DNA from: MGOM01 sp035693825 | Lineage (GTDB): Bacteria > Chloroflexota > Anaerolineae > Anaerolineales > E44-bin32 | Length of the DNA: 9,011 nt | Direction of reading: 5' to 3' | Assembly (NCBI GenBank): GCA_035693825.1 | Contig: DASSGB010000181.1 | Coordinates: 1 to 9,011 of the forward strand | In this document: positions 5,381-9,011 of the stretch, piece after piece | Numbering within the stretch: the first letter of the stretch is position 1 | Layout of the letters: each line of letters begins with the position of its first letter | The notes under the pieces: generated by a model | Databases searched by the model: none | The model's input: the letters and a program-made list of their open reading frames with translations, nothing else | What the model was told of the DNA's origin: nothing | Program-made: the position numbers and the translations under genes

Positions 5381-7720
5381 CTAGGCGGGTGTGCTTTCCG
5401 GAAGATGAGCCGAGGCCCAGGCGGCGATTTGCGCCCGTCTCGCCACGCTGAGCTTGTTCCGGATGTTCTGGACATGGGCGTCCACGGTGCGCTCGGAGAT
5501 CCCCAGCTTCTCTGCAATCTGACGGTTGGTCAGGCCACGGGCGATGTCCAATACGATGTGGACTTCACGGCCCGTCAGTCCGCCGGGACGTTGAGCCCGT
5601 TCCCCTCGTGCGGGAGCGCTCCGCCCGAGAGCCAGCGCCACTGCCTCGTCGGCCGTCATCGCTCTGCCCTTGCTCCACGCGGCTTCGAACGCAGCAGGCC
5701 CGAGGCGCTCACGCGCGGCCGCGCCGACTGCTGCCTGCAGCGAAACGCTGCGTGCGAACCCGAAGGCATCGCGCAACGACTCGGACGCACCGAGCAATTG
5801 GGCCGAGAGTTCTGCGCGATCCGAGGACGCCAGAACGCCTGCCAGGTCCTCCAGGCGGCGCGCGGTCAGCAAGCGATGCCCGATGTCGTTGGAGAGCGCC
5901 AGGCTCTCCTCAAGTAGCATCAAGGCCTGGACCGGGTCTTCCGGCGCAAGGGCAAGACCGACGTCACCGATCACGAGACTCGTCAGCCACTTGTCATGGC
6001 GCGGACGAGCCAGCGACAGGGCTTCCTCGAGGACCACCCGCGCACGCACGTTGTCGCCCCGAATCCGCAGCATGTTCCCGATCCCGCAGAGAGCCCGAGC
6101 GGCCAACGTCTCGTCACCTGCCTGGCGCGCCATCTCCAGCATCTCACCATAGAGGCGCTCGGACCGTTCGAAATCCGCTCGCGCACGTGTGGCCTGGGCC
6201 AAACCCAGCAGGATCCATGCCGTCAGCGAAGGCTCGCCCACCGATCGGGCCAACGCCACGGCCTGCTCTGCCAGCCTGACCGCTTGTTCAGCGTCACCCT
6301 GGTGCGTCAGGAAGAACGCCAAGTTCCTGAGGGCCAGGGCGCGTCCCCTGGCGGACAGTTGCTGCTTGGATGCCGCTATCTGGCACCATCTCCGACCCTC
6401 ACGAATGTAGCCGCGTGCGAACCAAAAGCGGTGCATGGCCGCCGCGAGCAGTGCCCCGGTTTCCTCGTCCCGACCACTGAGGCACCAATTCAGCGCGACG
6501 CGGACGTTGTCGTGGGCACGCTCGAGGCGCTCAAGCCATGCCGCCTGGTGCTCACTCCATATGAACCGTTCCGCCCGTTGGGCAAGACCGAGGAACCAGG
6601 CGGCGTGGCGCCTGCGCACTACATCCGCCTCGCCCGTGAGCTCCAATCGTTCCTCTGCAAACTCACGGATCGTCTCCAGCATACGGAAGCGCGTCTCACC
6701 ATCGCTAGCCCGCAACAGAAGATTCTTGTCTACGAGCCCCGCGACTGGGGTGAGGACATCGACCCGAAGCCCCACGCATACCGCCTCGATGGCTTCAAGA
6801 GGGGTCTCACCAGCGAAGGCTCCAAGAGCACGGAACACACTGCGCTCTGCTTCATTCAAGAGGTCGTAACTCCAGGCAATGGCATCAATGAGGGTCCGCT
6901 GTCGCTCAGGTGCGTCGCGTGGACCACCCAGTGGGAGGCCCTGGTGGTCCGATAGCCGCGACAGAGTCGCATCCAGCCCGAGCGCACCGATCCAGGCCGC
7001 CGCCAGTTCAATCGCGAGAGGAAGTCCATCCAGCCTGCGGCAGATCTCCACAATGGTCGGTGCGTTCCGCGCATCTACCGAGAATCTTGTCTCTGCGGCA
7101 CATGCCCGCTCGATGAAGAGGGCGGTGGCCGGAGAACGGGCCAGGGTGGCCTGATCCGATCTTGCCGTTGCGTCAGGGAGGGCAAGAGGGAGGAGGTCGT
7201 ATCTATGCTCCCACCGGACGTGCAGCGGCTGCCGACTGGTGACGAGCAGCTTGACGTGCGGACCGGCCTCCAGCAGATCGGCCACGTCTGCAGCCGCTGT
7301 AATGACGTGTTCCAGGTTGTCCAGGAGAAGCAACAGGTTTCGGTTTCTCAAGTGTCTTTGGAGGCGCTGCAGCGTCGGCTGATCCGGGTGGTCGACCACG
7401 CCAAGCGCCTGGGCGATCGCATCCAGGACGAGACCCGGATCGCGCACGGGGGCCAGATCTACAAACACGACGCCATCGTCGAATTCCGAAGCAACGGTGG
7501 AGGCCAACTCGATCGCGAACCGTGTCTTGCCCACACCTGGCGGACCAATGATGGTAACCAGCCGCACGGTGCCGCGCAGGATGAGCCCCTGAGACATCTC
7601 CAGGTCCTTCTCGCGGCCAACCAGCGAGTGCGGCCGCTGCGGCAATCCGTGCAGCAGCCCTTCGTTGGCATGGGCACTACTGCTGGCAGTAGCGTTGCCA
7701 CTCCACTTGCCCGTGCTCAT
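5381..7720 (-). CDS. STAND ATPase-TPR-LuxR transcriptional regulator
   Basis: This is a 779-residue regulator of the large LuxR (LAL-like) type. An N-terminal NTPase has a lead-in P-H-S-L-V-G-R-E (30-37), Walker A G-P-P-G-V-G-K-T-R (59-67) and Walker B L-L-L-L-L-D-N-L-E-H-V (129-139). A sensor-like V-T-S-R-Q-P-L (160-166) and a winged-helix region follow. The middle (about 380-640) is rich in Ala/Leu/Arg helical repeats of TPR type, probably the ligand or partner sensor. The C-terminus (715-768) is a complete LuxR/GerE helix-turn-helix: L-T-G-R-E, G-L-T-N-R-Q-I-A-E-K-L-G-I-S-E-R-T-V-D, H-V-Q-N-I-R-N-K-L. Family members bind ATP, oligomerise on a signal and activate transcription; the signal here is unknown. 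The ATG at 7720 has GGGGAG eight bases upstream. Its likely target is the cupin gene downstream or its own promoter. Confidence 0.93.
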   Translation of the reverse strand: MSTGKWSGNATASSSAHANEGLLHGLPQRPHSLVGREKDLEMSQGLILRGTVRLVTIIGPPGVGKTRFAIELASTVASEFDDGVVFVDLAPVRDPGLVLDAIAQALGVVDHPDQPTLQRLQRHLRNRNLLLLLDNLEHVITAAADVADLLEAGPHVKLLVTSRQPLHVRWEHRYDLLPLALPDATARSDQATLARSPATALFIERACAAETRFSVDARNAPTIVEICRRLDGLPLAIELAAAWIGALGLDATLSRLSDHQGLPLGGPRDAPERQRTLIDAIAWSYDLLNEAERSVFRALGAFAGETPLEAIEAVCVGLRVDVLTPVAGLVDKNLLLRASDGETRFRMLETIREFAEERLELTGEADVVRRRHAAWFLGLAQRAERFIWSEHQAAWLERLERAHDNVRVALNWCLSGRDEETGALLAAAMHRFWFARGYIREGRRWCQIAASKQQLSARGRALALRNLAFFLTHQGDAEQAVRLAEQAVALARSVGEPSLTAWILLGLAQATRARADFERSERLYGEMLEMARQAGDETLAARALCGIGNMLRIRGDNVRARVVLEEALSLARPRHDKWLTSLVIGDVGLALAPEDPVQALMLLEESLALSNDIGHRLLTARRLEDLAGVLASSDRAELSAQLLGASESLRDAFGFARSVSLQAAVGAAARERLGPAAFEAAWSKGRAMTADEAVALALGRSAPARGERAQRPGGLTGREVHIVLDIARGLTNRQIAEKLGISERTVDAHVQNIRNKLSVARRAQIAAWASAHLPESTPA

Positions 7721-7773
7721 GGCAACTTCTCCCCGGGATCCCTAAGTGGTGCCCGCCTAGCCTCGCATCATGG

Positions 7774-7788
7774 GCAGTCAATTACTGC
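7774..7788. promoter_or_regulatory. 15-bp inverted repeat, possible operator of the LuxR-type regulator
   Basis: GCAGT-CAATT-ACTGC is a perfect dyad (5-bp arms, 5-bp AT-rich centre) 54 bp upstream of the regulator's start codon. A dimeric regulator such as a LuxR-type protein could bind it. The position fits autoregulation; no experimental support is visible. Confidence 0.35.
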
Positions 7789-7900
7789 TTGGCGGGGGGC
7801 CTCAATCCCTCTTGTCATGTGCGGGACTTCTAGCGTGCAATTGTGCCTGGGTCGACAGCAGTGCAAGCGCCCTCGGGGGCTGCGCAGCCGTATCCGACGC

Positions 7901-8071
7901 CTAGTAGACCGTACCTTCAGGTCTCTGTGCTGGCCTCGGCTTCGGCGAGGACATGGCGTGCACGTGCCCGATCCGATCGTGAGCCGCCAGGAACACGTGG
8001 TCGGTCTTCGACGCCTCGACCTGGCGGCCCTCAACTCCCTCCGCTGAAGGGGATTTGGGTTGACCACCCAC
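7901..8071 (-). CDS. Possible 56-residue protein (uncertain)
   Basis: The frame opens at a GTG (8071) three bases after a perfect AGGAGG (8080-8075) and closes with TAG at 7903-7901. From residue 13 onward third positions are nearly all G/C, and the peptide looks protein-like (VEASKTDHVFLAAHDRIGHV), then ends in a Pro-rich tail (SSPKPRPAQRPEG). The three-base spacing is short for efficient initiation and no ATG is available. It overlaps the -35 element of the plus-strand zinc-finger promoter. I do not recognise a family. It may be a real small protein or a degraded C-terminus. Confidence 0.3.
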   Translation of the reverse strand: MGGQPKSPSAEGVEGRQVEASKTDHVFLAAHDRIGHVHAMSSPKPRPAQRPEGTVY

Positions 8072-8088
8072 CGTCCTCCTGATATAAT
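8060..8088 (+). promoter_or_regulatory. Near-consensus sigma70 promoter with extended -10
   Basis: TTGACC (8060-8065) and TATAAT (8083-8088) are separated by 17 bp, and TG sits one base before the -10 box (extended -10). Only one of twelve hexamer positions departs from consensus. Transcription should start near 8095 and run into the zinc-finger gene. This is the strongest promoter in the window. Confidence 0.75.
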
Positions 8089-8101
8089 AACAGTGTCTGG
8101 T

Positions 8102-8127
8102 GAGGGCCCCTCACGCCGGGGGCCCTC
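8102..8127 (+). promoter_or_regulatory. GC-rich hairpin at the 5' end of the zinc-finger transcript
   Basis: GAGGGCCCC (8102-8110) pairs perfectly with GGGGCCCTC (8119-8127), giving a 9-bp stem with an 8-base loop that begins about seven bases after the predicted transcription start. TACTATTGAA follows, a poor T-tract, so strong termination is unlikely. It may protect the mRNA's 5' end or act as part of an attenuator. A second small hairpin follows nearer the start codon. Confidence 0.5.
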
Positions 8128-8169
8128 TACTATTGAACCTGAACTGAATCCACGAGCGAACGTCGTCGC

Positions 8170-8183
8170 GGACCACGCGGTCC
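8170..8183 (+). promoter_or_regulatory. Small hairpin just upstream of the zinc-finger ribosome-binding site
   Basis: GGACC-ACGC-GGTCC forms a 5-bp stem with a tetraloop, seven bases before the Shine-Dalgarno GGGAG (8190-8194). It could modulate access to the ribosome-binding site. No known riboswitch class is recognised in the roughly 110-base leader. Confidence 0.3.
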
Positions 8184-8203
8184 TGCGATGGGAGACCATG
8201 ACG

Positions 8204-8401
8204 ATGAAGACGCACAAGCATACCCGCCGTCTGCACAGCCGGACGGCCTGTCAGCGCTGCGGGCGGCGCATCCCTCCCGTGGCCAAGCGGCACGGTGACC
8301 CCTTCTGCTCCCGGGTCTGCGCCGAGACGACCTATGGGACCAAGGCCCGGAGCACCCCCAGCCGGCTCGTGATCGGCGGGCTGCCCATCCGCACGGCGTA
8401 G
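8204..8401 (+). CDS. Small four-cysteine zinc-finger protein
   Basis: This is a 65-residue basic protein with cysteines in C-x2-C-x15-C-x3-C spacing (Cys16, Cys19, Cys35, Cys39). The second pair lies in D-P-F-C-S-R-V-C-A-E, the treble-clef knuckle pattern seen in YacG-like and other small zinc-binding proteins. The N-terminus is His/Arg/Lys-rich (MKTHKHTRRLHSR), suitable for nucleic-acid contact. The C-terminal 25 residues carry no motif. The ATG at 8204 stands nine bases from GGGAG; the in-frame ATG at 8198 is only three bases from it and is less likely. It has its own strong promoter and a structured leader and stands alone, so high expression seems intended. Its partner and role are unknown: a DNA- or RNA-binding accessory factor is the inference, and metal storage or sensing cannot be excluded given the ArsR gene next door. 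Confidence 0.75.
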   Translation: MKTHKHTRRLHSRTACQRCGRRIPPVAKRHGDPFCSRVCAETTYGTKARSTPSRLVIGGLPIRTA

Positions 8402-8465
8402 TCGTTCCCACCAACTCTCCCACCGCTGCCTCCGGCGAACCGCCCGTTCGTGTCTCTGCTCTGGC

Positions 8466-8494
8466 TTGACAGCCATTCGATAGTTTGATAATTT
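8466..8494 (+). promoter_or_regulatory. Promoter/operator of the arsR-type gene, leaderless
   Basis: TTGACA (8466-8471) is a perfect -35 box. The -10 is either GATAAT (8487-8492, 15-bp spacer) or TAATTT (8489-8494, 17-bp spacer). The start codon at 8502 follows within ten bases and no Shine-Dalgarno exists, so the mRNA is probably leaderless. TTCGATA (8476-8482) and TTTGATA (8484-8490) form an imperfect direct repeat in the spacer, a possible repressor-binding element that would allow autoregulation. Confidence 0.6.
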
Positions 8495-8501
8495 CGGAAA
8501 C

Positions 8502-8813
8502 ATGACGACGCTTCGGCCCATCCCTCTGATGAAGCTGGACGCCAAGGAGGCCCATGCGGCGGCCTTCAAGGCTCTGGCCCACTTCACCCGGCTGCAGGTC
8601 TTCTTCTTCCTGGTGCGAGCCCAGCACGAGGTCGCGGCCGGGGAGATCCAGGGGGCCCTCGGCGTACCTGCGCCGACGCTGTCGCATCACCTGGACGTTC
8701 TGACACGGGCGGGTTTGATCCGAAGGAGGCGACAGGAACGGTACGTCTACTATGCCATCAGGCCGGAGATGGTGATCGACCTGGTCCGGCTGCTGACGGC
8801 TTGCTGCGGCTGA
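8502..8813 (+). CDS. ArsR/SmtB-family winged-helix repressor
   Basis: This is a 103-residue protein. The fold is clear: K-A-L-A-H-F-T-R-L-Q-V-F-F-F-L (23-37) is the first conserved helix. G-V-P-A-P-T-L-S-H-H-L-D-V-L-T-R-A-G-L-I (54-73) is the recognition helix-turn-helix. R-R-R-R-Q-E-R-Y-V-Y-Y-A-I (74-86) is the beta wing. The alpha-3 C-V-C metal motif of classical arsenic sensors is absent. The only cysteines are Cys101-Cys102, a vicinal pair at the extreme C-terminus. Some ArsR proteins sense As(III) through a C-terminal C-C, so arsenite, another soft metal or a thiol-reactive stress is the likely signal. It probably represses its own promoter and the transporter-like gene downstream. Confidence 0.92.
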   Translation: MTTLRPIPLMKLDAKEAHAAAFKALAHFTRLQVFFFLVRAQHEVAAGEIQGALGVPAPTLSHHLDVLTRAGLIRRRRQERYVYYAIRPEMVIDLVRLLTACCG

Positions 8814-8844
8814 ACGACATGACAGAGGAGGGCGCACCGATGGC

Positions 8845-9011
8845 GTGGATGTCGACGTGGCGGAGTACATCGACGCTGACCGCGAAGGACTAGCGGAGAT
8901 GTACATGGGTCGCGTGATGGGGATGCTGATGTTCGGGATCTACGGGCTCTACCCGTTCTCGTACGGGCTGGCCGGGTGGATCTCGCAGGCCGGCGGTGTG
9001 CGGCTGCTCTT
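8845..9011 (+). CDS. Membrane transporter fragment (MFS-like), N-terminal frame doubtful, runs off right edge
   Basis: From 8842 onward one frame shows strong G/C third-position bias and stays open to the end of the window. It reads V-D-V-D-V-A-E-Y-I-D-A-D-R-E-G-L-A-E, then M-G-R-V-M-G-M-L-M-F-G-I-Y-G-L-Y-P-F-S-Y-G-L-A-G-W-I-S-Q-A-G. The G-R-V-M plus F-x-x-x-G-L-x-P-x-S-Y-x-x-A-G pattern resembles an internal transmembrane segment of major-facilitator permeases, which would normally lie deep in the protein. The best ribosome-binding site (GAGGAGGG at 8825-8832) points to the ATG at 8840, but that is in another frame and stops at 8891-8893. In the coding frame the starts are GTG 8845, ATG 8899 or ATG 8905. 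Either translation begins at a GTG, or a one-base indel has broken the gene, or this is an N-terminally truncated transporter. It lies 31 bp after the arsR-type gene and probably belongs to its operon. Confidence 0.5.
   Translation, partial: MDVDVAEYIDADREGLAEMYMGRVMGMLMFGIYGLYPFSYGLAGWISQAGGVRLL

Larger units (their letters stand above)
7721..8082. other. Intergenic region upstream of the LuxR-type regulator
   Basis: This gap separates the minus-strand regulator from the plus-strand zinc-finger gene and its promoter. It contains a 15-bp palindrome at 7774-7788 and a 12-bp sequence at 7752-7763 that is repeated inverted at the 3' end of the regulator gene (5378-5389). A minus-strand ORF of 56 codons at 7901-8071 is the only coding candidate. 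A minus-strand TTGACT (7782-7777) could be a -35 box for the regulator, but no good -10 follows it. Nothing else is recognised. Confidence 0.4.

Noticed and set aside
5996..6955. Long plus-strand open frame of about 320 codons opposite the LuxR-type regulator
   Set aside because: It is the mirror of a GC-rich coding strand. The minus strand carries intact ATPase and HTH motifs, while the plus-strand translation is compositionally odd with no domain.
7205..8047. Plus-strand open frame of 280 codons running from inside the regulator into the intergenic gap
   Set aside because: Most of it is antisense to the Walker A/B region, and no ribosome-binding site or family motif is visible.
8102..8127. 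Intrinsic terminator
   Set aside because: The stem is strong, but the following sequence lacks a T-tract on either strand and it sits immediately downstream of a strong promoter, so a leader element is more likely.
7768..8217. Minus-strand 149-codon open frame across the intergenic gap
   Set aside because: The translation is extremely Arg-rich with no motif, and it crosses the strong plus-strand promoter and hairpin. The overlapping frame at 7901-8071 has better codon bias and a ribosome-binding site.
1..9011. CRISPR array, tRNA, rRNA, transposase or phage genes
   Set aside because: No regularly spaced repeats, tRNA-like cloverleaf, rRNA stretch, transposase DDE motif or terminal repeats were found on reading both strands.

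Overview
This is a GC-rich stretch (coding third positions are mostly G or C) from what looks like an uncultured free-living soil or subsurface bacterium. The gene mix suggests a deep-branching terrestrial lineage such as Rokubacteria, NC10/Methylomirabilota, Chloroflexi or a similar group: BNR-repeat secreted proteins, a VapBC pair, a STAND-LuxR regulator, an alpha-oxoamine synthase, and leaderless starts beside strong Shine-Dalgarno starts. No marker gene is present, so the lineage is inference. I see no rRNA, tRNA, CRISPR array, transposase or phage gene.

Left part (1-1540). Two minus-strand genes for exported proteins are separated by one base: a short protein with a signal peptide, then a BNR/beta-propeller protein that runs off the left edge. 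On the plus strand there follow a 52-residue membrane mini-protein, a truncated remnant resembling the N-terminus of a polysaccharide pyruvyl transferase (CsaB-like), and a 44-codon small ORF ending in a GC-rich hairpin.

Toxin-antitoxin module (1580-2294). A Phd/YefM-type (VapB) antitoxin and a PIN-domain (VapC) ribonuclease overlap by four bases. They sit behind a promoter that appears to give a leaderless transcript and that carries an inverted repeat suited to autoregulation. About 240 bp of unassigned sequence follows.

Metabolic pair (2535-4524). An alpha-oxoamine synthase (the PLP enzyme family of BioF, Kbl, SPT and ALAS) on the plus strand converges on, and overlaps by 38 bp, a classical short-chain dehydrogenase on the minus strand. 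The pairing would suit making and then reducing an alpha-amino-ketone, as in sphingoid-base synthesis, but the substrate cannot be read from the sequence.

Regulator and cupin (4581-7720). On the minus strand a 779-residue ATPase-TPR-LuxR regulator lies upstream of a secreted cupin protein. A perfect but orphan Shine-Dalgarno sequence with a 20-codon ORF sits just past the end of the cupin gene.

Right part (7721-9011). A mostly non-coding interval holds a palindrome upstream of the regulator, a possible 56-codon minus-strand ORF and a near-perfect sigma70 promoter. That promoter drives a hairpin-rich leader and a 65-residue four-cysteine zinc-finger protein. Next is an ArsR-family repressor with a C-terminal vicinal cysteine pair and a leaderless promoter. 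Last is the start of a membrane-transporter-like gene whose frame appears broken near its start and which runs off the right edge. ArsR plus transporter suggests a metal/metalloid or thiol-reactive stress module.
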